64,000 nucleotides of DNA from assembly GCA_947034895.1 (NCBI GenBank), contig OX344764.1, positions 49,705,348 through 49,769,347 on the forward strand, written 5' to 3'. Every line of letters starts with the position of its first letter. Position 1 is the stretch's first letter. A model generated the notes under the pieces. The model saw only the letters and a program-made list of their open reading frames with translations, searched no databases and was not told the DNA's origin. This stretch comes from Rhytidiadelphus loreus (taxonomy: Eukaryota; Streptophyta; Bryopsida; Hypnales; Hylocomiaceae). The translations under genes were made by a program, and so were the position numbers. Below are positions 23,108-35,690 of the stretch, in pieces.

Positions 23108-24459
23108 CAATAAAAAATAGAATACAAGGCCCAGCTGTAATATGGCAGTGAATTTTCATAGTTGGTGTTGGTAGTGATGGTTGGCTAGCTACTACTTCAA
23201 AAAAAAATTGTTAGAAAGTATTGTCACTTTGATTGTTTGTTTTAGTGCAAGGATCAATATGAAGAACCGTTCCCATTTGAATTCCTTTTACATTCAAGTC
23301 TAATGCACTTTCAATCTTATAGAAACTTCATAAAGAAAAGGAGAGGGTTTAATTTAATGCCAAGCATCAATAGGCAACTAGCTTTCTCTAAATAAACGGT
23401 TGTTGTTGTCAAATTGTTGGCTACCAATAGTTTTGTGTGGGATATATAAGATGGAGGCACTACAAATGCTACAACCCCTTCTTTGGATCTCAATCTATCC
23501 ATCTAATAAAAGCAACCTAATATACAATTTGGCTCAAAAAATCATTTCGAGGGACCTTTTTCACACATGTAAAGTAGTGCACAAATTTTAGGGTAGTTTA
23601 AAGATCGTTGCCACGACCTTCCACTAGCAATGCCTCAAACAACGTGTATTTGGGGGTGTTTTTCTTATGCAAATGAAAGAAAATTCATTGCAAATAAAAA
23701 TACCGAAAGCAAATCTCATCAACTTGGCTTAGGGTAGAACTACCCATTACCACAATCTTACCAACATTTCATCATAATGGCAATGTACTTAGAAAGCGGA
23801 CACATCAACCCACACTTGAAGAAGGGTTTGCCCATACTTCAACAAGGTTCTATTCATGATTTAACATTTAAAAATAATAATTTTTTGTTTTGAGAGGAAA
23901 GAAATTCCATTGCAAAAAAAGCCACAGAGAGATGAGCAAAAAAACCAAAAAACCATTTTACCTTTGAAAAATTACAGAAAATTCACTTCTTATCATAATG
24001 TCTTCATTCTTTTTGCAAATGACTTCTCTCAAACTTTTCAATCTCTTTAAATATGAGAGTTGAACAAATAGCTTCTCCAAAGTTACCTAGATAGCAAATC
24101 TGTATGGTGGAACTTATTTTTTGGCACTGCAATTCCATTTCATTTGTTTTTAAATCAATTTTAAATAAATAAATCTGTACGGTTCTAAGTAAGTAAGCCT
24201 TAATTGTGGATAAGCTTTCGTCTGATGACCAAGATCCTCACCTGCACTAAGTTAACTTATTTCTGGCAGACTTATTTTTTGGCAGGCAAAACAACTGCAA
24301 AGCTCACCAATCTTAAATTCCTCTGTGTCAAAAAAATAATGTTTGATTGAAAAGCTTACACACTCCATTGCAAGGTACGAGGTCCATAAAGCGCCCATTT
24401 AATTAAGGTCTGAAAATTAATTTGTGTACCTTCTCGAAATGTTTTTCCAGAGTAAACTT
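23108..24459. other. Intergenic, nothing recognised
   Basis: AT-rich with homopolymer runs; no supported gene or repeat. Confidence 0.45.
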
Positions 24460-24844
24460 TAGGGCTGCTTTACACCATAGGTTGGGTCAGTTTGTTCACT
24501 TTGTTCTGTAAGAGGTCCCAAATCCTCACTTGTGATTGGACAAACTGAAGCTGCAACTGATCTGATTGGACAAACTGAAGCTGCACACCTAGAGGTTCTT
24601 TACACCTAGAGGGCAGGTCAATTTGGTGGAATGAATTTTGTGTAAGAAAAAGACATGATCTGATCATCTGACATGACCTAAACTTGATGACTTCGATGGA
24701 CCAAGAATGGGAGGCCAATTCTTGGCTACAAGACCAATGCTAAATTTCAATTGAGTTTTTATTTTTTAACAAATCAGATCTTAGGATTTTGTGCAATCAG
24801 ACTCAAAGGGAATTGGCCTAGCCTCTACGTGTAAAGCGAACCTT
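24460..24844. mobile_element. MITE with AGGGCTGCTTTACAC ends, second copy
   Basis: Runs from AGGGCTGCTTTACACCATAG to CTACGTGTAAAGCGAACCTT. An internal 30-bp-period duplication (24534-24555 and 24564-24585, GATTGGACAAACTGAAGCTG) lies next to an extra copy of the terminal motif, TTTACACCTAGAGG at 24600. Confidence 0.7.
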
Positions 24845-24989
24845 ACTTGGAAGACAATTGGAATTGACATCTAACTCCAAGTTGTTTCATAATTTTTTTA
24901 GAGCTTTATAAAATTAGTTATGAATTTTTGAAATTGAAATGTAAGATAGAAGGCTCTGAAATAGAGCGGACATTAAGAATGGACCCTAT

Positions 24990-25365
24990 AAGTGTCTCTT
25001 AAATGGAAAAACTGTAATTCATAAATTGACCACCATAGTCATTGAATGAATCAAGAAAAAAAACATTATTAATTGCAAGAGTCAATCATTTTCTTTACTT
25101 TCCCAATTTTCTTTAGAAGTTGCAAGTGAACAGTTTATGGAAGACTTAGGGACATAAATAGGGACCTATGACACAACTCCTTTGAAAATTCATAAATAAT
25201 TCAAAAATGCTTCAAAAATTATGAAACCACTTGTGTTAGATTCCTCTTATATTTTTCATTGTCTGAAAAATGATCTAAAAATATTTCCATTTAAGAAAAT
25301 ACATGAAAAAGGCAGATCAGCCTTTAGATGAGCCATTTCTGAGCCTCCTACCTTAGTGGTCACTA
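24990..25365 (-). mobile_element. TA-type MITE relative, uninterrupted copy
   Basis: Inverted match to 5674-6245, ending CTGAGCCTCCTACCTTA. On the reverse strand it reads GGCTCATCTAAAGGCTGATC where the 5.7-kb copy has the TTAA element inserted, so it shows the empty-site state. Confidence 0.65.
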
Positions 25366-25493
25366 GAAGCATTCACCTTCTCAAATGTACACTCTTTCTA
25401 CATTGTTTGTACAATGAAAAAGAAACATGTGCAAATAGTGTACATTTTAGGAGGTGGATACTTTCAAAGCCCAAACACTTTCATTAACCCCTA
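25366..25493 (-). mobile_element. AAGGTAGGAGG-group MITE fragment
   Basis: Contains AGTGTACATTTTAGGAGGTG, the centre of the group. Only about 120 bp are present. Confidence 0.5.
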
Positions 25494-26015
25494 AAAGCCC
25501 AAGGGGTTTGAACAAAACACAAATGTATTATAAAATATAAGTTCTATAAATTTTTTGAAGTTTGCATCAAAGAAGATAATGTGAAGCATGAGAAGTAAAA
25601 GTATCTATATAGTCAAAATTTTAAAATTATTTTTAGATTCTCTTCAAATGAATTTTGAAGATATAACTTCAAAAATTCACCAAAAATACAATTTCTATCT
25701 TTAGCATTTGAATTTCTTTTTGATTGGTCAAAATTGTGGTTTCTATTGATTTGTGAAAATATGCATAAGATCTAGTAATAAGAACATCAACACTTTCCCC
25801 CAATAGTAAGTTTTTCAACACTAGCCAATTCTAGATTCTTTGTGTTGTATCTCTTATTATTTTTGTTTGACCATAGCGATCTTAGTTTTACATATTAAAA
25901 GACAATCCAATCTCTCAAGAAAAAGAAATTTGAAAAGAAGTTTTTTTCTACCTGAAAATTCTGCCCAAAGTCAGGCGGCGACCATCAAATGGTCACTCGA
26001 GCGCTTAGGGGTTAA
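25494..26015 (+). mobile_element. TTAA-flanked MITE, 522 bp
   Basis: Begins TTAACCCCTAAAAGCCCAAG and ends GAGCGCTTAGGGGTTAA. A near full-length inverted copy is at 33575-34108. An open frame at its right end (25840-26043) is not shared as a frame between the copies. Confidence 0.8.
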
Positions 26016-26410
26016 GGACCTCCTACTTTACAAGAACAAATGAGACCAACTTTGGATATCAATACAAATTTTCCTTTCAATTGATGTGCAAATATAGATT
26101 CAAAATTGCTGACTTATATATGTTTTGGTAGTATTTTGTCACTTTCTATAAATTTTAAAAGTCAATACTTAAATAAATATTACAGTTTTATATGGGTGAA
26201 TATATGTTAATTGTTTTTCCTTTGCCACTATAAATGAGTAAAAATGATCTTACTTTATTTTTACAAATAAAAGCACACGTCTTCTATAAACAACATGGTT
26301 TCAATTTATTGTAAAGATTTTTATTTACCTTGAATTTTTAAAGAAAAAGTGAAGAAAAATCACATGAAAAATAAATCACACTTTAAAACTCTAAAATTTG
26401 CATCACTTGC

Positions 26411-26632
26411 AAGGTAGGAGGCGTATCAAGTCCTAGTGACCATTAAGTTTCAAAATAAAAAATTAATAATTAATTCCACAAAGCTCCAAGAAACATGAAA
26501 CAACTTGCGTTCCATGCCAATTCCATTTGTTGTTATCAAGAAAATTTATTGGATAAAACATTTCAGGAAGTCAAACTTCCCCCAATTACAAATCCACTCT
26601 TAAATGGATGTGTTTATAAACCTCCTACCTTC
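26411..26632 (+). mobile_element. AAGGTAGGAGG-group MITE, short, both ends present
   Basis: Left AAGGTAGGAGGCGTATCAAG; right TTTATAAACCTCCTACCTT. Internal TTAATTCCACAAAGCTCC and GCCAATTCCATTTG match the group. It lacks the first 100 bp or so of the longer members. Confidence 0.7.
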
Positions 26633-26892
26633 CATATCATATCATATTGTAGAACATCACAACATAAACAATATTTTGATGCCATTCTACACTCACTAAA
26701 TAGTGAAATTAGGTTGCCCTAGACTAATTTTTTGACATTTGAACCTTTATAAATATTCACCGTTGTTGTACAAGACTGCACTACTTTTGAATTTGGTATT
26801 ATTGTAACTGGGACCCATGAACTTCCATGTGTACAAATGGAAATATCTCTCAAAATGTTTGTTGACTCTTATGACTTTCCAAGTAAACTCTC

Positions 26893-27170
26893 TTAGGGCC
26901 AGCTTACATGCTCACCCGGTGGGCAAGCTTTCCGCTAATTCAAGCAAGAAGACAAAATCGGCTCCACCCAATGGTTTTGCAAGGGTGGACAAGCGGGAAA
27001 CGAGGACCTGAAGTTTCACCAATATTGGTGGACAACCTCATCGGTGGAGACTAGGGAATCTTACACACATGAATTTTTTTATTGTCTCCCTCCCCACCCA
27101 CTAGATCCACATGAAAATGCAATGTCTATTTTTCCTTGTAACACCCACTGTGAAAGTTCCCTGATGACCG
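26893..27170 (+). mobile_element. Dispersed repeat, copy 2 (uninterrupted)
   Basis: Matches both halves of 4189-4920 without the 430-bp insert. Starts TAGGGCCAGCTTACATG. Confidence 0.65.
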
Positions 27171-27415
27171 ATGTAAGGAGGCCCCTTAAGGCAACCCTAA
27201 TTATTCAAGCAACCTAATTTCACTATTTAGTGTAATTAAGAAAATCAGTTGAAACCCTGGTCAATTACTTAAAATGAAACCCTAAATTACATTACATTAC
27301 AAAGTCTGACCCGTGCAAACAATAACTTACGTTCACACACACGTTCCCCCCCAAGTCAAGTCAACTCAGACTATGTTTTCAACTAATACGAAGCTGCCAA
27401 GTGACCAGTGACACG

Positions 27416-27510
27416 TCACTGACTCCTCAAAGAAAAAAGGAAAAAAGAAAAAGAAGGGAAAAAGGAGAAAGGAAAAGAAAAGGAAAAAGGAAAAAAAGAA
27501 AAGAAACTAT
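27416..27510. repeat. Purine-rich AAAAGG tract
   Basis: About 85 bp made almost only of A and G (AAAAAGGAAAAAAGAAAAAG and similar) on the plus strand. Low complexity. Confidence 0.7.
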
Positions 27511-27707
27511 GATTGGGTGGCCGGTGGCTTGGAAGCTCACTCAAGCAATCACCTGACGGTAGCGAGGCAAATGCGTAAGCGTAACTGGGTGGATGCCAGG
27601 TGCCAACTATGTAAGTAACTAATTGCAAGTAAGTTAACTGAACTGAACTGACTCACTAAGGGTAACTTACTACTGAAGTCACTTAATTTACTTACTTACG
27701 TGGTCGT

Positions 27708-27734
27708 CCTGAACTGACTACAGTACAGTTCAGG
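27708..27734. repeat. Perfect 9-bp hairpin
   Basis: CCTGAACTG and CAGTTCAGG with a 9-base loop, within a stretch rich in GAACTGACT words (27630-27770). Confidence 0.5.
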
Positions 27735-27973
27735 CAAGTCAGTTAGCCGGCTAGCGTGGTCAGTCAAGATTCTGGATAAGGATAAATCCAAAGGACTGAC
27801 TTCAGTTAAGGTTTAAGTAAGCTTAATAAATATCAGTCATGGACTACAACTGAATATTTTTTTTTAAACTGAACCCAGGCCGGAAGATTTTTTTGGGTTT
27901 CTATCTTGAGAAATTAATTTTTTTATAATGAGTGGATACAACTTATTAAGCTTATAGACTTGGCATGGACTTT

Positions 27974-28240
27974 GGTTTCAGAATCTGAGTTTCCAAAATA
28001 ATATCGACAATTGCATTCACACTGTACACTGTACAACATGATTAGGGTTTGGGAATCTGAGTTTCTAAATCCCATCTTCAAATTGTGTTCACACTAGATA
28101 ACGTGGTTAGGGTTTGGGAATCTGAGTTTCTAAATCCCATCTTCAATTGTGTTCACACTGTACAATGTGGTTAGGGTTTGGGAATATGAGTTTCCAAGTC
28201 CTATCTTTCAATCGGGTTCCACACTGTACGGCGTGGTTAG
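27974..28240 (+). repeat. Minisatellite, four units of 64-72 bp
   Basis: Units start at 27974, 28046, 28111 and 28175. Each holds GGAATCTGAGTTTCTAAATC, then GTTCACACTGTACAATGTGG and TTAGGGTTTG. Units 2 and 3 are almost identical. A lone diverged unit is at about 8358-8425. Confidence 0.85.
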
Positions 28241-28745
28241 GGTTTGGTGAGTAAATCAACCTACAATCATAGAGCGCGTTCTTGTTAGAAGTGTGTTTAT
28301 AAGCCCCTTAAAGATAGGATGCAACCCCCCCATGACCAAGGTAATCACCAAAATGCTCGGATCATTGGACCAATAGGTACATTCTTTGTTTTTGACAACG
28401 AACAATCAAATTCATTCATTGGCCACTTTTCATCTTCAACGTCGTTTAAGGGGTTAAGGTGGTTGTTCGGTGCACCAAAAATGAGTCGCACCATCATAAC
28501 TCTGGGGGTACATTCTCCAAAATCAACATGTACGTATGTGGAAGAAACGATTTCAGAACTTCTCTTATCCATAAATAACACTTTGACCCCGTTGTAAATT
28601 TCGCATTTCAGTATCGAAATGTGATGCGTTGGAACCTCCTTTTTTTGTTCTTACCAACAAGAAAATATAAAATTGTGGACCAGTGTAATAATAATGACTA
28701 GGCACAGTACCCCAAAACTGGCGGTTTTGGGGGGTTGCCCACCTT
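28241..28745. mobile_element. Repeat remnants: TTAA-type right end and truncated TA-type MITE
   Basis: 28340-28430 (CCAATAGGTACATTCTTTG, CATTCATTGGCCACTTTTC) resembles 34905-35015. GTTTAAGGGGTTAA ends at about 28455. About 28600-28745 is an inverted 3' part of the AAGGTGGGTA group (GCGTTGGAACCTCC, CTGGCGGTTTTGGGG). Confidence 0.5.
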
Positions 28746-29033
28746 CTTATTTTTTCAACTGAATGGATTTGAGTTCAGGCTACGGGTAAAACACTGACTG
28801 GAATGACTGAGAATCCGACTGCAGTGCTTCCTAAGATACAATATAATTGAAGTTAAACTGTTTGAATTGTTCAATAACTTAAGTACCGGGGTGTCAGAAG
28901 GGAAGAATTCAAACCTTTTATCCACACGAAGTCAAAATTATGATAACTTGCTTTTCTTATTGTTTTAAAATTCCCCTCTGTCTCCTCCAAGGCGGAAGTG
29001 CAATTTATAAGTTACTCCAATGCTTAACTCCTA
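28746..29033. other. Short intergenic segment
   Basis: No gene or clear repeat was found between the two flanking elements. Confidence 0.4.
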
Positions 29034-29310
29034 AAGAAAGACCATAAGGCCACCACGTGGCTTATGCAACACTGTTTTTCTGTGCACCCCAATCCTTCAA
29101 TCCTCATCCAAAATTTCACACATTTTACTTATATCTTTGTACAGTAATACCATTTACCAAAATTTCATGAAATTGGATATAAAGGAAGTTTTTTTCTTTT
29201 CAAGATTCAAGTGTTACATTGGATGAATGAGAAGGTAGTTGGATGAACCAGAACCTGCAAGCCCTCTGTTCATCGTCCATATTATGGACGTCGAAGCGCT
29301 TGAGGGTTGA
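29034..29310. mobile_element. Probable TTAA-type MITE, decayed right end
   Basis: Starts TTAACTCCTAAAGAAAGACC and may end at GAAGCGCTTGAGGGTTGA, where TTAA has become TTGA. It abuts the next element. Confidence 0.45.
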
Positions 29311-29587
29311 GGTAGGTAAGCTTACCCTTGAAACTGCTACTTTGGGGCTCATGTGCCTAGTTACGATTATTAGACTAATTGAAGTTTCATTGATTTTCTT
29401 GTTGGCACTTGAAAGGAGGTTCCAATGCACCCAAGAACGTATATTGTATGCAAAAGTTACAAAGGAACAAAGTTTGGTTCTAAATCAGTTTTTTTCACGT
29501 GCGTACGCAATTGATTTTAGAGATGAATGGAGAGTGAAGATGGTGGTTTAGGATCAATCGATGGTGCATTTTTGGGTGCCCACCTTA
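29310..29587 (+). mobile_element. AAGGTGGGTA-group MITE, 278 bp
   Basis: From AGGTAGGTAAGCTTACCC to GGGTGCCCACCTTA, with GGCACTTGAAAGGAGGTTCC inside. Full length for the group. Confidence 0.75.
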
Positions 29588-31079
29588 GCATTCAGTTTTC
29601 AAATTTTCATCATCAAAACTAGTACTGTTTTCACTTATCAATGGAATGGTCCATGTGTTTCAAGAAAAACAAACAAACAAACAAACAAACTAGTATGCCT
29701 TATACATTTGCCACAATATAATAAAATTAAAATTAAAGTGATTTTTCTATTTTTTAAATTCAATTTCTTTTGTTGTGAGTCGGAATGCCAGAACACAAAG
29801 TCCGTGCACCCCTCCTCTCTGTGAGTTTTCTAATGGTACTAATAAGAATGTGATTGGAGTACACACAGTTTTATAGATCCTTCTGTAACAAATAAAACTA
29901 CCAAAAGAAAAAATCTAATTTAAGGTATAGATTCTCAAAACAAACTCAATTTGCATTGAAGGGATCCCTTAATGAGTATAAAAGATGTTTTAGGGGACAC
30001 CAAAGAAATGACCAAGAGTTTAGTTCGACAAATCCATGTGCGTAGTAGCTTGACATTGGAATGGACCTCTCTATTAAATGAAATTTGGGTATTCTATTTG
30101 GTGCCAAAAGATCCTCATTTCGATCAATGATATAATAAAGTAGGAATATAAACAAATCACCATTTTTTGTTGTAACAATAAATGTATTATTTGGATATCA
30201 TGTGTAAATGTTATGAACAAATAAAGTATAAATCACCATTTTGCAATAAATACATGTCTACCAAGGAGATGTACAACTCCTATGAATATTTGATCATTTA
30301 GTATTTTGGGGTCCTTGCCATTATTTTGGATTGCCTTGTTTATACACAAAAAATACTTTCTAAACTAAATTGAAGATTTTGGAATTAGAAAGTATTCGGG
30401 CCTCAAAAGCAATGTTACTTCCCTTTATCTTTCATAGCATAAAATTGAGAGTAAAGGCTTCATGTATTCTAATGGTTCAACAAGATTTCGAGTTTCTTAC
30501 CTCCTTCACTTAAGCGAGCACTTGGGAGGCTTGAATTGGGACAGGCCAATTTTGAGTATGCAATCTTTGAATATGTGATCTTTGCATGCAATTTTTGTAT
30601 GTGCTTGCTCAACACGACGGATGAAATACGGTTTTGGAAACATCATGGTAGTAGTGTATAAGGCCATGATTATAGTTTGGCATTTTTAAACACATTTACC
30701 CCTAATTTTTTTTTATATAAGCTTGAAGCTGCTCATTTCTTTTAGGCAGTTGGGTATTTAATTGTGTAAAAAAACATGTTGACGGTGGTAATAGGCTTGT
30801 CTACCTATGCCCATATATGCCCTCACTACACTAGCTGAAAATTGAAAGGACCACATTTGTCAAGCCAAGCCATGATAATCTCGCTCCTCATCAAATATGT
30901 TGCTTTGTAATTCGTACCTTGACCTTGACCTTAGACCTAACTTAGCAAGACTAAATTGAACCGGATAAGATAAGTTGGACCACATTGTAGATAAGAGACA
31001 CAATTATGTTTGGGGTCCATAATGGCTACGCACACCTTCACGACAAAAGCGCCAAACCATCCATCTCGTTTTAAAGCAT
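29588..31079. other. Intergenic with repeat copy and CAAA microsatellite
   Basis: 29670-29690 is a (CAAA)n run. 29765-29935 matches 3712-3885. 29940-31079 holds nothing recognised. Confidence 0.45.
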
Positions 31080-31660
31080 CCCCAATTGATACCCGGCTGA
31101 TATCCTGCCCCCCTCTCAAACCCAAACCCAACCGAACCCAAACCCAACCCAAGAGAGGACCAAGGTCATGATACTGATTGGGTACTCATTACTCACCAAC
31201 CAAGTCTCCCAGTTCGGTGGGCCCGGCCGTCCAATAGAGTTGACACCCCGCACGGCCCCACCCCCCAACTGCCAGGTCATCATGATCGGCTGATCGGATG
31301 ACATGGCAATCCCGCACGGTGACGTGGAGAACGACAAAAGGGCCACCCGGCCAGGAAGCCCAGAAAAAATCAAGCCTGGGCCGCAGCGGACCCATACCAT
31401 TCATCTGATGCCTGGCCGCCTAGGGGCCCCTGATGAAGGAAGGGGGCCCGTATGTTATTTGGGCTTTTGGGGATCTTTTTTGGGGGTCTTTTTTGGGGTC
31501 TTTTGGGGGGGGATGGGTTCGGTTGAATGGTGATTTGTCAACTGTGTCGCCGAGCCACCTCAGCATCAAGGGCCCAAATAGCCGAAATAGCAAGGGCCCA
31601 GGAGAGACGGATAGGAAGGGCACCACCCCCCTTTTGGATTTATTTTAGTGGGGTGCCCAC
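31080..31660. other. GC-rich island with a G-quadruplex-type motif
   Basis: GC-rich, with a CCCAAA/CCCAACC tract at 31117-31152. 31469-31512 has four G-runs of at least 4 separated by loops of 9, 8 and 6 bases. Overlapping frames on both strands reflect GC content; no family is recognised. Confidence 0.45.
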
Positions 31661-32389
31661 ATGGGTCCCCCGTATTCATTTGGAGATGCGGATGCTGGAT
31701 AATGGCTCTATCCACTTGGTATTTATACTTTCAAAGCCCCTCCGGACTACCGCATGGTTCTTTTTTCTTTTTCCATTTATTTGGGGCAGTGCAGAAAGGG
31801 ATAATCAGAAGGATGAAGCTATTTTACGTCCATGGAAATGGATGAAATTTGCAATGTGTGGATGAAATTTCATTGATTCATCCAAAGTGACATACATTCA
31901 TCCAAAATGAAGCAATGTGTCTCAAGATTGGGTGGGAAAGCTGCAATTTCATCCACTGAAAACCAAGAATATTTTGTCCTAGATTCCCTCCACAAAAAAA
32001 TCATCACTTTTCAACAAAAAAATTACTCAAAAAAATGTTAGACTACTGTAAACTTGGCCTTCTTTGGGTATGGAAGACACATAGTGGATGGCTAGTGTGT
32101 GAAGGACCGGACACATAAATTTATATGGTTTTCCAATTGGGTGAGGTGAGTAAGGTGAGGTGAGGTGAGGTGAGTAACATCTAAAAAAACATCCAAATAA
32201 GGCAATTCAACATAGTTGGAAGCACCTTTTGGTAGGATTTTTTTTCTTTGTAATTTTAGCAAATGAAAATCATGAATTTCCATAAAAATAAAGAATTTTT
32301 TTGGATAAGACTTGTAATTTTTATGAATTTTCAATTCTTCATCAGTGAAACCATCTATATGAAAATCTAACTAGTTTAATAGTAGTATT
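31661..32389. other. Intergenic with GGTGA microsatellite
   Basis: 32140-32175 is a degenerate (GGTGA)n run. The remainder holds no supported feature. Confidence 0.45.
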
Positions 32390-32434
32390 TAGGTGCAATA
32401 GTAAGAAATAGAGGTTTGGGGGGTACCCACCTTA
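32390..32434 (-). mobile_element. AAGGTGGGTA-group MITE, terminal fragment
   Basis: Ends GGTTTGGGGGGTACCCACCTTA, the consensus terminus of the group; only about 45 bp can be matched. Confidence 0.55.
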
Positions 32435-32694
32435 TTAGAAGAAGGATAACATTGAAGAATGATGAGGATTTTTTGTCAATCCTTTCAAGGGTCAAACAAA
32501 CTTTGTACGTATTGAAAAATAGATGCTTTTTTTCTAATTGTATGTGTACAACTTTCTTGATGTTGTATCTACATCAATTGTCTTAAGTTCAAGATATTTT
32601 AGATGTTTTTTCTATTTCATTTAATATGAGATAGTTTATCAAAAACATGATACACTATTCAATGTATTTCAATGTTTTGAGCTTTTAACCCCTT

Positions 32695-34889
32695 AAAACT
32701 TGATATTGACATTCAAAATGATTTCATTGGCTTATTTATAACATTAACTAAACTAAGCTTCTAAAGTATATTTTCTACCTGAGTCCATTTAGAAATTTTG
32801 AAAAATTCTTTAAAATAAACATTTCATTGAAGTTTGAAGTTGAAGATCTATAACCATGTTTTTAAATATGGAGTAACAAGGAATTTATAACCATGTTTCT
32901 AAATATGAAGTGACATGGAATTTATAACCATGTTTCTAAATATGGAGTGACATGGAATTTTTTTTTATACTGCAATGTTCTATATTGAAATGTACTTCTA
33001 TTCTAAAATTTATAGATTATTTAAAAATAAAAAAATTTAATGTGAATTTTCTTCATTTTGAATTCAAAAATTAACGGGAATTTTGATTTCTTACCAAAAA
33101 AATTGAAAATGTATGGCACCTTTGAAAATTAAAACCAATAAAATTCTCTTATAAATAGTGAAGAAATAGAGGATACAAGTTTGGCTACATGGTCAATGGA
33201 TCAATCCTTGAGTGATTGCCCTTGAAAAGATAAAAACTATTACCAAAGTACTTTGCCAAAAATGATTTAATTTTTGGACATATAGTATAGTCTTCATATC
33301 TATATATCTAGATAGTTGTCCATCACCCACTTTTTGGCTAGAATGTTTTTACATGATCAACCTTTAACCCCTAATTGAAACAATGCACCCTAAGACCGTA
33401 TTCTCAATTCTAATATTCTTTGCTAAGTATATTTTATTTTTATATTAAATACGGGTACATTGTTTTTTAATAATTTTTTAGAGATTAAATCACATGCCTT
33501 CTACATGTCCTAAAATTTCCAAATTTTTTTAATGAAAATTTGAAACTATTCTGAATTTATGAAGAATAAGATGTTTAACCCCTAAGCACTTGAGCGACCA
33601 TTTTATAGTCGCTGCCCGACTTCGGGCAGGAAAAAACTTTTTTTCCTATTTTTTTTATTTTTTTCCTTAAGAGATTTGATAGTCTTTCAATATGTATATT
33701 CAAAACTAAGATTGCTACGGTCAAACAAAAATTATAAGAGAAATAGCACAAAGAGTCTAGAATTAGCTAGTGTTGAAAAACTTACTATTTGGGAAAATTG
33801 TTGATGTTCTCATTACTAGATCTTATGCATTTTTTCACAAATCAATAGAAACCACAATTTTGACTAATTCAAATGAAATTCAAATTCTAAAGATAGAAAT
33901 TATATTTTTGGTGAATTTTTGAAGTTATATCTTCAAAATTCATTTGATGAGAATCTAAAAATAATTTTATAATTTTGACCGTACGTATACTTTCTACTTT
34001 TTATGGTTCACATTATCTACTTTGATGCAAACTTCAAAAAAATTATAGAACTTATATTTTATAATACATTTGTGTTTTGTTCAAACCCCTTGGGCTTTTA
34101 GGGGTTAAAGAAATTCTGGAAATTTTTATATTATAATTTAGAAAATCATGATATAGACTAAAATTCCTTAGCATTCTATAATTAAAAAATTAGTTATTTG
34201 TGGTTATAGATTCAAAAATCAAATTGCAACAATATATTCAATTTTAGGTAGTTTATAATTTTTCAAATTGAGTAGAAACTAGAGTTAGTAAGATTCATTT
34301 CCTTAAGTGGAATCAAGCTCAAAAAAGATCTCTTTAATGCCTTGAAAATTCACATAAGAGCGAGGATGTACAATTGCCAAACTATACTAAATGATCATCT
34401 TCTATTATTCATTTTTTTAGCATCTTCTTAAGTAAAGAGATCAATAATACTTCTATTAGAGAATTTCCACCACCTTCCACTGCAAACACATTTTAAAAAC
34501 TTGTTAAAGAAAATTGGATGAAAAATCTTAGTCCATCATCTAGAATTTTACTTCTCAAGTCATCTATGAGCTACTTTCTAGCTCCAAATGCATTCAAGAG
34601 TTAAACAACATTTTATTTGCCTAGTGACTAATCTAAAGATAGTACAAAATCTTCTTGAAGTGGAACATGGGAATAAGTGCTTGTTCAAAGCTTGTGTTTT
34701 GGGGCATGCAAAATTGACCAACGCATAGTGTAATGACTTTGTAGCCTAAATGCAGTGTTTGGCAAGTCGTATTCGCTATAGAAGTCACTACAATAGGTTG
34801 AAACATTCCAAAATATACAAAAATCACTTTTTGTCAAAGATTCACTCAAAACTAAGCTGGAGGGGCATGACTTGTCGTTTAAGGGTTAA
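32695..34889. mobile_element. Complex of TTAA-type ends with a nested element
   Basis: Left-type ends are at 32695 (TTAACCCCTTAAAACTTG) and 33364 (TTAACCCCTAATTGAAAC), and a right-type end at 34886-34889 (GTCGTTTAAGGGTTAA). The pairing is uncertain. A complete element at 33575-34108 lies inside. Confidence 0.4.
33575..34108 (-). mobile_element. TTAA-flanked MITE, inverted copy of 25494-26015
   Basis: Starts TTAACCCCTAAGCACTTGAG and ends TTGGGCTTTTAGGGGTTAA. It aligns along its length with the reverse complement of 25494-26015, for example around CTAGATCTTATGCAT/ATGCATAAGATCTAG and the GTATTATAAAATATAAGTTC region. Confidence 0.8.
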
Positions 34890-35690
34890 TTTTGACACGG
34901 TAAGACCTATCAGCAAGGCACTTGGCTAAAAATGATCCGATTCATGAACCAATAGGTATATATTTTCATTTCTAATCTTGAAATTCATCCATTGGTCACT
35001 TTTTGTCTTCCAAGAGATTTCTAAAATTTTGACTTCTATGTGAAATTAGAATCAGTAAACAATTTTCAAATATTTTGAAATCATAATTGCTTTCGCCAAT
35101 TCCATGATATTTAAACTTCAATGTGAGTAGGAGGAAACTACATTTTAGGAGGACATTTGTCTTGTTGTCAAACTACATACAATCCAAAAGTTAAAATTCA
35201 ATGTTGAAATTAGATTTTTGAAAGTCAAAAACTTGCTTCCTCTACTTTTCATGGGCCTCTCCATACAATTTTGTTGGCCACCTATTCCAATTCTTTCTTT
35301 GGAAGTATTACACACTTCCATACAGACTTGCAGAGAACATTTTGTCTTTTCTACAAAGTTTGGCCAATTCAAGCACCTAGATTTCTGGTTGAAAGATTAG
35401 AGTGAATGAAGTGTTTGTTGGAAATAACTCTAATATCTAAGCGTCATAGACCTAGATGACAAATTCCATCCTTAATGACTTTATTAGGAGGTATTGATAG
35501 TCTTGTAAAGAAGTGACATGTTCCTTCCCTTGATATATAAATTATTTGGTCCTCATGTGATGACGAGGTCATTTCACCCAATTCTAGTTGGGCGGACTAG
35601 ATTGGTAAGTACCTTGCCAATGCCAAAATTGAACTAATGACCACCTACCGATGCACCAAGGCCAAAGCCAATGAGTCAAGGTTGAAGGTG
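34890..35690. other. Intergenic, one short repeat segment
   Basis: 34905-35015 resembles 28340-28430. Nothing else is recognised. Confidence 0.4.

Noticed and set aside
27974..28240. CRISPR-like spaced repeat
   Set aside because: The units are contiguous tandem copies of 64-72 bp, not short repeats with unique spacers, and the DNA is plant nuclear.
31117..31152. Telomere-like CCCAAA/CCCAACC tract
   Set aside because: The plant telomere unit is CCCTAAA; this tract lacks it and is irregular.
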